Of a stretch of 64,000 bases of DNA, positions 1 to 8,192 are shown piece after piece. Origin of the DNA: Hyphomicrobiales bacterium (GTDB lineage Bacteria > Pseudomonadota > Alphaproteobacteria > Rhizobiales > Beijerinckiaceae); the NCBI GenBank assembly GCA_930633495.1, contig CAKNFJ010000001.1:930001-994000 (forward strand), written 5' to 3'. Position 1 is the stretch's first letter. Each line of letters starts with the position of its first letter. Both the position numbers and the translations under genes were made by a program. The notes below the pieces were generated by a model. It was not told the DNA's origin. It was given only the letters and a program-made list of their open reading frames with translations, and searched no databases.

Positions 1-164
1 TCGGCGCGGCCGCGCTCGCCGAACTGGAACGCCGCGGCCATGCGGTCGAGAAGGCACCCGCCTGGACCGTGGGGCGGCTGACTGCGGCAGAACGCAGCGC
101 CGACGGGCTCTTGCGCGCCGCGGCGACGCCGCGTCTGATGCAGGCCTATGCCGCCGGCCGCTGA
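1..164 (+). CDS. Gamma-glutamyltransferase family protein, C-terminal fragment
   Basis: Only the last 53 codons lie in the window, read in the frame that ends with TGA at 162-164. The tail has a G-R segment, then a D-G-L-x-x-A-A-A-x-P-R stretch, and ends Q-A-Y-A-A-G-R. This resembles the end of the small subunit of gamma-glutamyltransferase-like Ntn hydrolases, which move or hydrolyse gamma-glutamyl groups. The stop is 12 bases before the next gene, so the two are probably cotranscribed. The catalytic Thr is upstream of the window, so activity cannot be judged. The family call rests on a short C-terminus. Confidence 0.6.
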   Translation, partial: GAAALAELERRGHAVEKAPAWTVGRLTAAERSADGLLRAAATPRLMQAYAAGR

Positions 165-176
165 AAAGGTGAACGC

Positions 177-902
177 ATGACCTGGTCCATCGTCGCCCGC
201 GACGCCGCCACCGGCGCCTATGGCGTCGCCGTCTCGACCTGCGCCTTCGCCGTCGGCTCGCGCGTGCCCTATGGCGGCGGGCGGATCGGCGCCATCGCGA
301 CGCAGGCCTTCGTCAATCCGCTCTACGGCATCGACGGCCTGAGGCTGCTGCAGGAAGGGCGTTCGGCACTCGAAATCGTCGCGACCCTGACCGCGGCCGA
401 TGAAGGCCGCGCCCATCGCCAGCTCCATGTCATCGACCGCGATGGCAAGATCGCCGCCCATACCGGCGCGGCCTGCATCGACTGGTGCGGGGCGGTGGAC
501 GGGCCGCAGGTCTCGGTCGCCGGAAATATGCTCTCCGGGCCGGAAGTCGTGCAGGAGACGCTGAAGGCCTATATCGCCGCCTCGGCGCTCGACTTCGACG
601 AGCGCCTGCTAGTCGCGCTCGAAGCCGGCGAGAAGGCGGGCGGCGACAAGCGCGGCAGGCAATCGGCCGCGATCCGCATCTGGAGCGGCGAGCCGGTGCC
701 GAGCTTCGACATCCGCGTCGACGATCACGCCGAGCCGCTGCAGGAGCTGCGCCGGCTCTGGCGCCTCGCCCATCAGCGCTATGTGCCGTTCCAGCAGGCC
801 TCGCCCTCGCGCAGCCGCCCGGCCGGCGTCACCGACCGGACCGAGCTCGACAGGCTGTGCGCGGACTACGCCGCCAACTGGAACGCGCGGCATCCGGGGT
901 GA
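177..902 (+). CDS. DUF1028 domain-containing protein (Ntn-hydrolase-like)
   Basis: This 241-residue protein begins MTWSIVARD and has the conserved DUF1028 start: a W-S-I-V-A-R-D strand, then G-V-A-V-S-T and a T-Q-A-F-V-N-P motif near residues 42-48. Known: DUF1028 proteins adopt an Ntn-hydrolase-like fold, have no settled reaction, and are often found beside gamma-glutamyltransferase or peptide-utilisation genes. That is also the case here, 12 bases after a GGT-like gene. A GAAAAGGTGA ribosome site precedes the ATG. No signal peptide is visible, so it is likely cytoplasmic. Family assignment is good; the function is unknown. Confidence 0.85.
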   Translation: MTWSIVARDAATGAYGVAVSTCAFAVGSRVPYGGGRIGAIATQAFVNPLYGIDGLRLLQEGRSALEIVATLTAADEGRAHRQLHVIDRDGKIAAHTGAACIDWCGAVDGPQVSVAGNMLSGPEVVQETLKAYIAASALDFDERLLVALEAGEKAGGDKRGRQSAAIRIWSGEPVPSFDIRVDDHAEPLQELRRLWRLAHQRYVPFQQASPSRSRPAGVTDRTELDRLCADYAANWNARHPG

Positions 903-953
903 GCCGGCACGCGGCGCAGAGCGTTGGCGCCGCGGCCGTGCGGGAAACGGCCG

Positions 954-1943
954 TCAGGTCGTGATCGATTTTCCGGCCTTGCGCAGTTCGGCCAGAACCG
1001 GCGCCTTGGGCAGCCAGATCTTGTCGAACTCCGCGACGACCCCCTCGGTATCCTTCGGGTTGGCGAATTTGAAGTTGGCGCCCGCCGCCTTGAACTGCTC
1101 GACGAGCTTGGGCTCGTTGCCGGCGAGCGCGTCGATCTGCTCGTCGAGCGCGGCCCGGACCGTCTTCTGGATCAGCTCCCGGTCAGCCGCCGGCATACCC
1201 TGCCAGACACGCCCCGAGGCGAGCGCGATCACCGGCATGAAGATCGCGTTCATCTGCAGGATCGTCTTCGAGACCTTGTCGAAGCGCTGGTTCCAGGAGA
1301 ACTCCAGATCGGCCTCGAGACCATCGACCTGGCCGTTGGTCATGGCGTCGAAGACCTGCGGCGTCGGGATCGGGGTCGGGGCCGCACCGAGCAGCTGGTA
1401 GAAGTCGCGATAGACCGGCGTCGGGTTGATGCGCAGCTTCATCCCCTTGATTCCGCCGACGCCATCGATCTCCTTCGCGGCGAAGACGGCGCGCATGCCG
1501 GTGATGCCCCAGGCCAGGCCGACGCAGCCCGTCTCGCGCGGCAGCACGTCGAAGAGGCTCATCGCGACCGGGTGACGAACCAGCTTGGCGATCTTGGCGG
1601 TGGAATCGACGATATAGGGCGCGGTGATCGCCCCGATCGCCGGCACGCGCGAGCCGAGCTCGGCCGCCATGATCCAGCCCATGTCGAGCGCACCGGACTG
1701 CATCTGCTGCAGCATCGCCGCCTCGTTACCGAGCTGGCCGGAGTGGAACACGGTCAAGTTCAGGCGGCCGTTCGTCTCGGCCTTCAGCCGCTCGCCGACC
1801 TTGACGGCCGCGACGTTCCAGGGGTGGCCGTTGGGCGTCAGGATGCCGAGGCGCAGATCCTTGCTCTGGGCGAGCAGCAGGGCAGGTTTGGCGATCGGCA
1901 AAACGGCGGCGGCGGCAATCAGGCGGCGGCGCGTGACGGTCAT
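954..1943 (-). CDS. TRAP transporter substrate-binding protein (DctP family)
   Basis: This 329-residue protein starts MTVTRRRLIAAAAVLP, an export signal with a Tat-like R-R-R and cleavage near L-L-A-Q. The mature part has the DctP pattern: L-R-L-G-I-L-T-P-N-G-H near the start, then L-N-L-T-V-F-H-S-G-Q-L-G-N-E and F-D-A-M-T-N-G-Q-V-D-G-L-E. It would bind an organic acid or amino-acid-like ligand in the periplasm and deliver it to the DctQM permease just upstream. An open frame continues upstream of this ATG through the dctM region, but that part is a shadow; the signal peptide and an AAGGGGAG site mark the real start. The ligand is unknown. Confidence 0.92.
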   Translation of the reverse strand: MTVTRRRLIAAAAVLPIAKPALLLAQSKDLRLGILTPNGHPWNVAAVKVGERLKAETNGRLNLTVFHSGQLGNEAAMLQQMQSGALDMGWIMAAELGSRVPAIGAITAPYIVDSTAKIAKLVRHPVAMSLFDVLPRETGCVGLAWGITGMRAVFAAKEIDGVGGIKGMKLRINPTPVYRDFYQLLGAAPTPIPTPQVFDAMTNGQVDGLEADLEFSWNQRFDKVSKTILQMNAIFMPVIALASGRVWQGMPAADRELIQKTVRAALDEQIDALAGNEPKLVEQFKAAGANFKFANPKDTEGVVAEFDKIWLPKAPVLAELRKAGKSITT

Positions 1944-1978
1944 GAGGGAACTCCCCTTATCGTTGGTTGGCGGACACT

Positions 1979-3247
1979 TCACTTCACCAGGGCCAGCGAG
2001 AGCCATGGGTAGATCGAAAGCAGGATCAGCAGGACGCAGGAGATGATGAAGAAGGGCAGCGTCACCAGGAACATCTTGCCCGGCTTCGCCCCGGTCACCG
2101 CGGCGGCGACGAAGAAGCACAGCCCCACCGGCGGCGAGAGCAGGCCGAGCACGAGATTGATCACCACGACCACGCCGAAATGGCGGGGGTCGATGGCATA
2201 GACCTCGGTCGCGATCGGCAGGAGGATCGGCACCGTCATGATCAGGCCGGGAATGCCGTCGATCACCGTGCCGATGATCAGCAGGATCACGTTGACCAAG
2301 AGCATGAAGGTCACCGGATCCTTGGCGATGGCCTGGATCGAGGCGGCGACCGTCTGCGGCACCTTGCCGTAGACCAGAACCCAGGAGAACACGGCGGCGG
2401 CGGCGACGAGGAACAGCACGATCGCCGAATAGACGCCGGCCCGCAACATCATCTGCGGCAGCTGCGCGAACTTGAACTCCTTCGTCCAGTAGCGCCCGAT
2501 CAGCGCCGCCGCGACCGAGCCGACGGCCGCCGCCTCGGTGGCATTGGCGAGACCGCCGAGGATCGAGCCGACGATAACGATCGGGATCAGCAGGGTCGGC
2601 GCCGAGCCGGCCACGATCCGGGTGCGCTCGCGCAGGGAGAGCTTGTCGCCGGCCGGATAATTGTAGACGAATCCCATGGCGGCGATGATGAGGAAGAACA
2701 GGACGGTCAGGAGCACGCCCGGCACGATGCCGGACAGCAGCATGTCGCTGACCGAGACCTGGGCCAGCACGGCATAGACGACGAACATCACCGAGGGCGG
2801 GATGATCGGCCCGAGCATGCCGCCATAGGCGGTGAGGCCGGCGGCGAAATCCTTGTCGTAGCCCTTGCGCTCCATCTCGGGGACCATGACCTGCGCCATG
2901 ATCGCGACCTGGGCCGTGGCCGAGCCGAGGATCGAGGCGACGAACATGTTGGCGAGGATGTTGACATAGGCCAGTCCGCCCTTGAGCGAGCCGACGAAGG
3001 CCATCGCCAGATCGACGATGCGGCGCGTGATGCCGCCGCCGTTCATGATCTCGCCGATCAGGATGAAGAGCGGGATGGCGATCAGCCCGTAGCTGTCGAC
3101 ACCCCCGAACATCTGCAGCGGGTAGTTCGGCAGAAGCTGCAGGTTGCCGGTCGCCGCCATGTAGACGAGCGCGCCGAGGCACAGGCACAGCGCGATCGGC
3201 ACGCCGACCAGCATGATGGCGAAGAAAGCTCCAACCGTGAGGGCCAT
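1979..3247 (-). CDS. TRAP transporter large permease subunit (DctM family)
   Basis: This 422-residue, strongly hydrophobic protein starts MALTVGAFFAIMLVGVP. It is the size of DctM and carries many membrane helices, with typical segments such as G-L-I-A-I-P-L-F-I-L-I-G-E-I-M near residue 60 and M-L-G-P-I-I-P-P-S around the middle. It is the ion-coupled permease of the tripartite transporter. Its ATG overlaps the dctQ stop by one base (TGATG), so the two are translationally coupled. dctP follows 35 bases downstream. Confidence 0.93.
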   Translation of the reverse strand: MALTVGAFFAIMLVGVPIALCLCLGALVYMAATGNLQLLPNYPLQMFGGVDSYGLIAIPLFILIGEIMNGGGITRRIVDLAMAFVGSLKGGLAYVNILANMFVASILGSATAQVAIMAQVMVPEMERKGYDKDFAAGLTAYGGMLGPIIPPSVMFVVYAVLAQVSVSDMLLSGIVPGVLLTVLFFLIIAAMGFVYNYPAGDKLSLRERTRIVAGSAPTLLIPIVIVGSILGGLANATEAAAVGSVAAALIGRYWTKEFKFAQLPQMMLRAGVYSAIVLFLVAAAAVFSWVLVYGKVPQTVAASIQAIAKDPVTFMLLVNVILLIIGTVIDGIPGLIMTVPILLPIATEVYAIDPRHFGVVVVINLVLGLLSPPVGLCFFVAAAVTGAKPGKMFLVTLPFFIISCVLLILLSIYPWLSLALVK

Positions 3248-3873
3248 CAGTTCACCACCCCGTCTGCATTGGCGGCGAAGCCGGGCAATTCCCGCTTCGC
3301 GACGATCCCGAGATCCTCGAACAGGTTCGCCAGCGCATGCAGCGTCATCGACAGGGCGAAGACCGGCATGATCATGTAGATCACCCAGGTCGGCCAGTTC
3401 AGCGTCTGGGTGCGCTCGGTGTAGATGAAGTTGAACGACTGCGCGGCGTATTCCTTGGCATCGAAGCCTGCACGCGCAATGCCCAGCGGATCGAGCCAGA
3501 GCCAGCACATCGCGGCGAGCGCGAGGCCGAACGCGATGACGCCGAAGGTTGATATGGCACGCGCGATCGCCGCGCCCCGTTTGGGAAGATGATCGGTCAG
3601 CATGGTGACCGCGAAGTCGAGGCGCATGCGCGTCATCGCCGAGGCGCCGATGAAGGTGAGCCAGACCACGCTGTAGACCGCCGACTCGTCGATCCAGTAG
3701 ATCGGATGGCCGGCATAGCGGGTGGCGACGTTCAGCAGAATGAGCGCCGACAGCAGGAACATCAGCGCCTGGATCGCGCGATGCTCGGCCTTCAGCAGCC
3801 CCCCGGACAAAGCCACCACAATCTCCGGAATCACCGGAGAGCGGCCACGCACAGCGACAGCATCATCATTCAT
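3247..3873 (-). CDS. TRAP transporter small permease subunit (DctQ family)
   Basis: This 208-residue membrane protein has about four hydrophobic segments (around residues 35-60, 70-95, 110-135 and 160-185) and a W-x-x-E/D-E region (I-Y-W-I-D-E-S-A) that is common in DctQ. It is first in the dctQ-dctM-dctP transcription unit. It is somewhat longer than the usual 160-190 residues because of an N-terminal extension of about 30 residues. The promoter lies directly upstream, in the gap shared with the divergent GntR gene, so substrate-dependent control by that regulator is likely. Confidence 0.9.
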   Translation of the reverse strand: MNDDAVAVRGRSPVIPEIVVALSGGLLKAEHRAIQALMFLLSALILLNVATRYAGHPIYWIDESAVYSVVWLTFIGASAMTRMRLDFAVTMLTDHLPKRGAAIARAISTFGVIAFGLALAAMCWLWLDPLGIARAGFDAKEYAAQSFNFIYTERTQTLNWPTWVIYMIMPVFALSMTLHALANLFEDLGIVAKRELPGFAANADGVVN

Positions 3874-3892
3874 CTTGTTTTCCCCTTGGCAT

Positions 3893-3922
3893 AAGATAGA
3901 TTGTATAAAATCTACCTGTCAA
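3893..3922 (-). promoter_or_regulatory. Sigma70-type promoter of dctQMP with embedded palindromic operator
   Basis: On the minus strand a perfect TTGACA (3917-3922) is followed after 18 bases by TATCTT (3893-3898). The spacer contains the palindrome TAGATT-N6-AATCTA (3897-3914), which overlaps the -10. A repressor bound there would block the TRAP operon promoter. The divergent GntR-family gene starts only about 40 bases away, so it is the obvious candidate. The promoter elements and palindrome are read directly; the regulator-site pairing is inferred. Confidence 0.7.
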
Positions 3923-3951
3923 TAGTGCCTGTCACCACGATCGACTAGGAT

Positions 3952-4623
3952 GTGGCGATGTCCTCGCTCCTGAAACACCGCACGCTCGCCTCGGCGATCG
4001 TCGACCAGCTCCGGCAAGGCATTCTCGACGGCCGCTATCCTGCCGGCTCGCAATTGCGGCAGGATGCGCTGGCCCAAGCCTATGACGTCAGCCGCATCCC
4101 GGTCAGGGAAGCGCTGCTGCAACTGGAGGCGGAGGGCTTCGTCAGGATCGCCCCGCACAAGGGGGCCATCGTCTCGGGCCTGTCGCTGGACGAGATCAAC
4201 GACGTCTTCGCGCTGCGCAAGCTTCTGGAGCCGCGGCTGCTGGAAAGCTCGGTGCCCGCGCTGACTCCGGATGATTTCGCGGCGATCGAAGGCATGGAAG
4301 CCGCCTTCGAGCATGCCATGACGGCGGGCGACATCGGCCGCTGGGGCGTGCTCAACGCCGATTTCCACATGGCGCTCTACGCCCGCGCGTCGCAGCCACG
4401 CACGCTCTCGATCGTCGCCGGCCTGCTCCAGACCAGCGACCGCTATACGCGGTTGCAGCTCCAGCGCGCCTCATCGATCCAACGGGCACAGGCCGAGCAC
4501 AACGAGTTGATCCGCCTCTGCCGGAGCGGAGCGATGAAGGAGGCCAGCCGCCTGCTCGTCGATCATATCGAGCAGGTGCGGCGTGACCTGATCGCGTTCC
4601 TCGAGGATCGCGCGAAGGGGTAA
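3952..4623 (+). CDS. GntR family transcriptional regulator (FCD/FadR subfamily)
   Basis: The N-terminal winged helix (about residues 8-75) has the GntR recognition pattern: L-R-Q-D-A-L-A, V-S-R-I-P-V-R-E-A-L, then E-G-F-V-R-I-A-P-H-K-G-A. The C-terminal part (about 85-215) is an all-helical FCD effector domain with candidate metal ligands in F-H-M-A-L-Y and H-N-E-L. A GTG at 3952 gives 223 residues; ATG at 3958 is an equally reasonable start. It diverges from dctQMP and probably responds to the transported acid or amino acid. Confidence 0.88.
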   Translation: MAMSSLLKHRTLASAIVDQLRQGILDGRYPAGSQLRQDALAQAYDVSRIPVREALLQLEAEGFVRIAPHKGAIVSGLSLDEINDVFALRKLLEPRLLESSVPALTPDDFAAIEGMEAAFEHAMTAGDIGRWGVLNADFHMALYARASQPRTLSIVAGLLQTSDRYTRLQLQRASSIQRAQAEHNELIRLCRSGAMKEASRLLVDHIEQVRRDLIAFLEDRAKG

Positions 4624-4636
4624 GAGCCCCTCCTCC

Positions 4637-4727
4637 GTCATGGTCGGACTTGTTCCGACCATCCACGTCTTCATGCAACGAAGGTTGTGTTCAAGACGTG
4701 GATGCTCGCCACGAGGGCGAGCATGAC
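4637..4727. repeat. Dispersed intergenic inverted repeat (family C)
   Basis: The unit begins GTCATGGTCGGA and ends GCGAGCATGAC, with an inner CACGTCTT...AAGACGTG stem. It lies between the convergent GntR and D-threonine-aldolase-like genes, where it could form a hairpin. Its GTCAT...ATGAC ends resemble the other repeat families in this window. Confidence 0.6.
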
Positions 4728-4752
4728 GATGTTGTTCCGGAGCGAAAGCCGG

Positions 4753-5874
4753 TCAGGTCAGCTTGCCGCGTGCCGCGACGGGAAGCTCCCCAATCAGCTT
4801 GTTGCCGCGCACGGTGACGAGGCGGTCGACCATGTTGACGACGACGCAGACATGGTTCGGCACGATACGCACGATCTCGCCGACCACCGGCCGCTCATTC
4901 GTGCCCGAAAGGTCGAGGAAGCCGTGCTCCTCGGCGAACTGGGCGATCTTAGCCAGCGGATATTCGAGGATGTAGCCGTGCCCGTCGAGGCCGCCCTTGT
5001 CGCTCGTCAGCGTCTTCGAACCGGAATCGAGGATGCCGCGCTCCGGCGCCGCCCGGCTCACCACCGAGGCGTAGACCAGCAGCGCACAGTCGTCGAGCGT
5101 CGCGACGCCGGCCGCGATCTGCATGCGGTCGTTGAAGATCGAGGTGCCGGAGCGATGCTCCGTCGAGCCCTTGAGCTTGCCGATATTGGGGATGTTGGGC
5201 GAGCCGCCGGTCGAGACGATATCGGCCTTGAGGCCGGCATCGCGCAAACCGGCATTGGCCGTGTCGAGGAAGAGCTGCGTCCTCTCCCAGCCATCCTCCG
5301 GCGGATACATCAGGAAGCCGGCGAAGCGCAGGCCCGGCGAGGCCTCGATCATCTTCGCGAGTTCGACCGCCTCTCCGGGCGTCTCGACGCCGGCGCGCTT
5401 GCGGCCGGTGTCGCACTCCACCACGACCTCGAGGTCGCGGCCCGCGATCTCGGCGGCACGCGGCAGGCCGGAAATGGTGACGGGGTTATCGGCGGCGACG
5501 ATCATCCGGACGCGGCGCTGGAGCGCGCCGAGGCGACCCAGCTTCTCCTCCCCGAGGATGTTGTAGCTGATCATGATGTCGTCGATACCGCCATCGGCCA
5601 TCACCTCGGCCTCGCCGAGCTTCTGGCAGGTGATGCCGCGCGCGCCGGCCTCGATCTGGAGGCGTGCCAGCTCGGGCGATTTATGCGTCTTGATATGCGG
5701 GCGGTTGGCGACGCCGGCGGCGTCGCAGGCGGCCTGAAGTCGGGCGATGTTGGCGTCGACCTTGTCGAGATCGATCACCACGGCGGGCGTGCCGTAGACG
5801 CGGGCGATCTCGGCCGCGAGCGGGGTGGCCGCCGGCTGGTCGACGGCCTTGGAGGTGGTCGCGGTCACGCTCAT
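4753..5874 (-). CDS. D-threonine aldolase / D-serine dehydratase-like PLP enzyme
   Basis: This 373-residue protein belongs to the fold-type III alanine-racemase-like family. The R-P-H-I-K-T-H-K motif holds the PLP lysine (K62). The C-terminal P-N-H-V-C motif (H341, C343) matches the metal-binding H-x-C of D-threonine aldolases and eukaryotic-type D-serine dehydratases. Known members retro-aldol cleave D-3-hydroxy amino acids to glycine plus an aldehyde, or dehydrate D-serine, with a divalent metal. The ATG overlaps the stop of the RidA-like gene by four bases. In this cluster it may process a D-amino acid released by the carbamoylase and amidase genes. The exact substrate is not visible. Confidence 0.85.
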   Translation of the reverse strand: MSVTATTSKAVDQPAATPLAAEIARVYGTPAVVIDLDKVDANIARLQAACDAAGVANRPHIKTHKSPELARLQIEAGARGITCQKLGEAEVMADGGIDDIMISYNILGEEKLGRLGALQRRVRMIVAADNPVTISGLPRAAEIAGRDLEVVVECDTGRKRAGVETPGEAVELAKMIEASPGLRFAGFLMYPPEDGWERTQLFLDTANAGLRDAGLKADIVSTGGSPNIPNIGKLKGSTEHRSGTSIFNDRMQIAAGVATLDDCALLVYASVVSRAAPERGILDSGSKTLTSDKGGLDGHGYILEYPLAKIAQFAEEHGFLDLSGTNERPVVGEIVRIVPNHVCVVVNMVDRLVTVRGNKLIGELPVAARGKLT

Positions 5875-6329
5875 GGGTGCACCTTGACGATGACCTCGAT
5901 CTCGACGGTCATGCGGTTCGGCAGCGAACCCATGCCGACGGCCGAACGGGCATGGCGGCCGCGGTCGCCGAGCACGGCGACGAACAGGTCGGAGCAGCCG
6001 TTGATGACCTTGGGATGGTCGGAGAAATCGGGAGCGGCGTTGACCATGCCGAGCAGCTTCACCACCTCGACCTTGTCCAGCGAACCGGCCGCCTTCTTCA
6101 TCGCCGCAAGCAGGCCGAGGCCGGTCTGCTTGGCGTGCTCATAGGCCTGCTCGATCGTGACATCGGCGCCGACCTTGCCGGTGGGATAGGTGCCGTCGGC
6201 CCGCTTCGGGCCCTGGCCCGAGAGATAGACCATGTCGCCGACCTGCTTGAAGCTGACATAGGTGGCGACGGGCATCGGCACCTCCGGCAGCGTCAGTCCC
6301 AGTTCCTTCAACCTGTCATCGGCGCTCAT
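5871..6329 (-). CDS. RidA/YjgF family protein lacking the archetypal Arg
   Basis: This 152-residue protein has the Rid-family core: a V-Y-L-S-G-Q-G strand, a long central helix and a V-E-I-E terminus. In archetypal RidA (E. coli) an Arg just before L-P-K binds the substrate carboxylate and deaminates 2-aminoacrylate. Aligning A-R-S-A-V-G-M-G-S-L-P-N here puts Ser at that place, so classical imine deaminase activity is doubtful. It is the longer (about 150-residue) Rid subtype often found in catabolic operons. Its stop overlaps the start of the downstream PLP-enzyme gene (ATGA), which indicates coupled translation. Confidence 0.87.
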   Translation of the reverse strand: MSADDRLKELGLTLPEVPMPVATYVSFKQVGDMVYLSGQGPKRADGTYPTGKVGADVTIEQAYEHAKQTGLGLLAAMKKAAGSLDKVEVVKLLGMVNAAPDFSDHPKVINGCSDLFVAVLGDRGRHARSAVGMGSLPNRMTVEIEVIVKVHP

Positions 6330-6377
6330 GCGCTTCTCTCCTCATATTCCGCCGGTGCCTGTCGCATCGGGGGTCAG

Positions 6378-6875
6378 TCAATCTTTCAGTTCACGGCGCA
6401 TATAGCAGGCCGCATCGTCATAGCTCGCGAGCTTGCCGGCGAGCGCGGGCTCGTCCACCGCTCGAAAGCCCTGTCGCCGCCAGAACCCGGTGGAGTTGTT
6501 GACCGCGACCAGAGCCATGCTTGTGTAGCCGGTCCGCGCCGCGCTGTCCGCGATCTCGGCGACGATCCGGCCGGCAACGCCGCCGCCCCTGCCTGCCGGC
6601 AGAAGTGCGAGGTCGTGGATATACCAGTTCCGGGTGGCCGGAGGGATGGCTTCGAGAAGCGAATTCAACGCCGGCACGGCAGCTATCGGCCAGGGATGGC
6701 TGACAAGATAGCCCATCGGATCGCCTGTTCCGCCGACCAGCATATGGCAGCCTTCCGGCGCGAGCCGGAGCCGCTCCGCGAAGACCGCCTCATCCTCGGG
6801 ATAGCCCGGATGGACGATCGACGCGATCGCCATCACGGCCGGAAGATCGGCCGGTGCCATGCGGCGCCAACCCAT
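6378..6875 (-). CDS. GNAT family N-acetyltransferase
   Basis: From the ATG at 6875 the protein has 165 residues and starts MGWRRMAPADLPAVMAIA. It contains a GNAT acetyl-CoA loop (L-L-P-A-G-R-G-G-G-V-A-G-R-I, about residues 95-108) and the later G-F-W-R-R-Q-G-F motif. The frame stays open to 7007, but the extra 44 codons read straight through a dispersed repeat (6884-6987), so I reject them. It lies in the minus-strand amide/amino-acid cluster, between the amidohydrolase and the RidA-like gene. The acceptor substrate is unknown. Confidence 0.85.
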   Translation of the reverse strand: MGWRRMAPADLPAVMAIASIVHPGYPEDEAVFAERLRLAPEGCHMLVGGTGDPMGYLVSHPWPIAAVPALNSLLEAIPPATRNWYIHDLALLPAGRGGGVAGRIVAEIADSAARTGYTSMALVAVNNSTGFWRRQGFRAVDEPALAGKLASYDDAACYMRRELKD

Positions 6876-6883
6876 CCCCCGCG

Positions 6884-6987
6884 CGTCATGCTCGGGCTCG
6901 CCCCAAGCATCTCGTGCAGAAGGAGGCTCCCGCGCATCGACGTCATGCGATTCTCGGGGCGGCGCTCCGCTCCGCCCGAGAATGACG
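6884..6987. repeat. Dispersed repeat, family A (CGTCAT...ATGACG), arm-only copy
   Basis: The unit starts CGTCATGCTCGGGCTC and ends CCCGAGAATGACG. The internal GTGCAGAAGGAGGCTCCC stretch is shared with the left arm of the GIY-YIG element at 41230. It occupies the gap between the amidohydrolase and GNAT genes and gives the GNAT frame a spurious N-terminal extension. Confidence 0.75.
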
Positions 6988-7007
6988 TCCTGCGCCCGCC
7001 GCGGCAA

Positions 7008-8171
7008 TTACGCCGCGACCTTCGGGAACTTGCTGGTCCGCTTCGGGTGCCACCACTTGCCCTTGAGCACGACGCCCTCGGAAACGATCTTCCTGTCGCC
7101 GACCAGATGCTCGCCGACCACGTCGACATAGTCGAACTTGCCTTCCTTGACGGTGATGATCGTCGCATCGCCGAGCGAGCCGACGCGGAGCGAGCCGTAT
7201 TCCGGCCGCTTCAGCGCCATCGCGGCGTTCACCGTCGAGGCGGCGATGACATTGTTCAGGCTCATGCCCATGCAGAGGAACTTCGACAGGGTGGTGACCT
7301 GGTCGAAGGCCGGCCCGTCGATGCAGAGCGAATGGACGTCCGAGGAGATCACGTCCGGCTCGAAGCCGTTGGCCAGCATGGCGCGCGCCGTCTTGAAGGC
7401 GAAGGAGCCCATGCCGTGGCCGATGTCGAAGATGACGCCGCGCTTGCGGGCGGCGATGACCTCCGGCTTCACCGTACCCTGGGCGGTGGCGGCGGTGTTC
7501 GGGAAGGGACGGAAGGCGTGGGTCAGCACGTCGCCCGGCCGCAGCATGCCGAGGACCTCTTCATAGGACGGCGGCGGATGGTCGATATGGCACATCAGCG
7601 GCATGCCGACCTCGTTGGCCACCTGCAGGCCGATATTGAGCGGCACGGTGCCCGAGGTACCCGAGGCATGCAGGCCGACACGGACCTTGATGCCGACGAT
7701 GAGGTCGCGATTGGCATCGGCCACCTCGACGCAGGCGATCGGATTCATCAGGCGCAGGTCGCCGCTCTCGCCGACCATGGTGCGGCGGTCGAAGCCGTAG
7801 ATGCCGGCATGGGAGACGTGCAGATAGGCGAGGATGCGCGCCTGACTCTGCTCGATGACGTGCTTGCGGAAGCCCGGCCAGTTGCCGGGGCCGGCGGAGC
7901 CGGTGTCGACCGCGGTGGTGACGCCGGAGGTGCGGCAGAACTCGTCCGCATCGATGCCGAGCGAGGTGCCGCCCCAATAGACATGGGTGTGGAGGTCGAT
8001 CAGACCCGGCGTGACGATGTAGCCGGAGACGTCGCGAATCTCCTTGGCGCCCTTCAGGTCCTTGCCGAAGCCGGAGACCTTCCCGTCCGTGAAGGCGACA
8101 TCGAGGATGCCGTCATGCTTCTGCGACGGATCGATAACTCGGCCGCCCTTCAGGATGAGATCGTGGGTCAT
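7008..8171 (-). CDS. Amidohydrolase/deacetylase family metallohydrolase
   Basis: This 387-residue TIM-barrel metallohydrolase is dihydroorotase-like. It has G-L-I-D-L-H-T-H (the first metal pair) near residue 58, a candidate carboxylated lysine in I-V-G-I-K-V-R-V, later histidines in M-C-H-I-D-H-P-P, and the C-terminal Asp in S-S-D-V-H-S. The start M-T-H-D-L-I-L-K-G-G-R-V-I-D-P is typical of the urease/dihydroorotase superfamily. Members hydrolyse cyclic amides, N-acyl amino acids or related bonds. Lying 21 bases after the N-carbamoyl-D-amino-acid hydrolase gene, it could act as a ring-opening or deacylating partner, but a true hydantoinase assignment is not proven. Confidence 0.85.
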   Translation of the reverse strand: MTHDLILKGGRVIDPSQKHDGILDVAFTDGKVSGFGKDLKGAKEIRDVSGYIVTPGLIDLHTHVYWGGTSLGIDADEFCRTSGVTTAVDTGSAGPGNWPGFRKHVIEQSQARILAYLHVSHAGIYGFDRRTMVGESGDLRLMNPIACVEVADANRDLIVGIKVRVGLHASGTSGTVPLNIGLQVANEVGMPLMCHIDHPPPSYEEVLGMLRPGDVLTHAFRPFPNTAATAQGTVKPEVIAARKRGVIFDIGHGMGSFAFKTARAMLANGFEPDVISSDVHSLCIDGPAFDQVTTLSKFLCMGMSLNNVIAASTVNAAMALKRPEYGSLRVGSLGDATIITVKEGKFDYVDVVGEHLVGDRKIVSEGVVLKGKWWHPKRTSKFPKVAA

Positions 8172-8192
8172 TTTTGGTCCTCTGGAGGCTGA

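Noticed and set aside
954..3188. A 744-codon frame that looks like a DctM-DctP fusion
   Set aside because: Its upstream part is out of frame with the real dctM and has no family features; dctP has its own signal peptide and ribosome site at 1943.
6876..7007. N-terminal extension of the GNAT protein
   Set aside because: The extra codons translate a dispersed repeat and are absent from the GNAT fold.
5877..8192. A 771-codon plus-strand frame across the RidA, GNAT and amidohydrolase region
   Set aside because: Antisense shadow of three recognisable minus-strand genes; no domain features.
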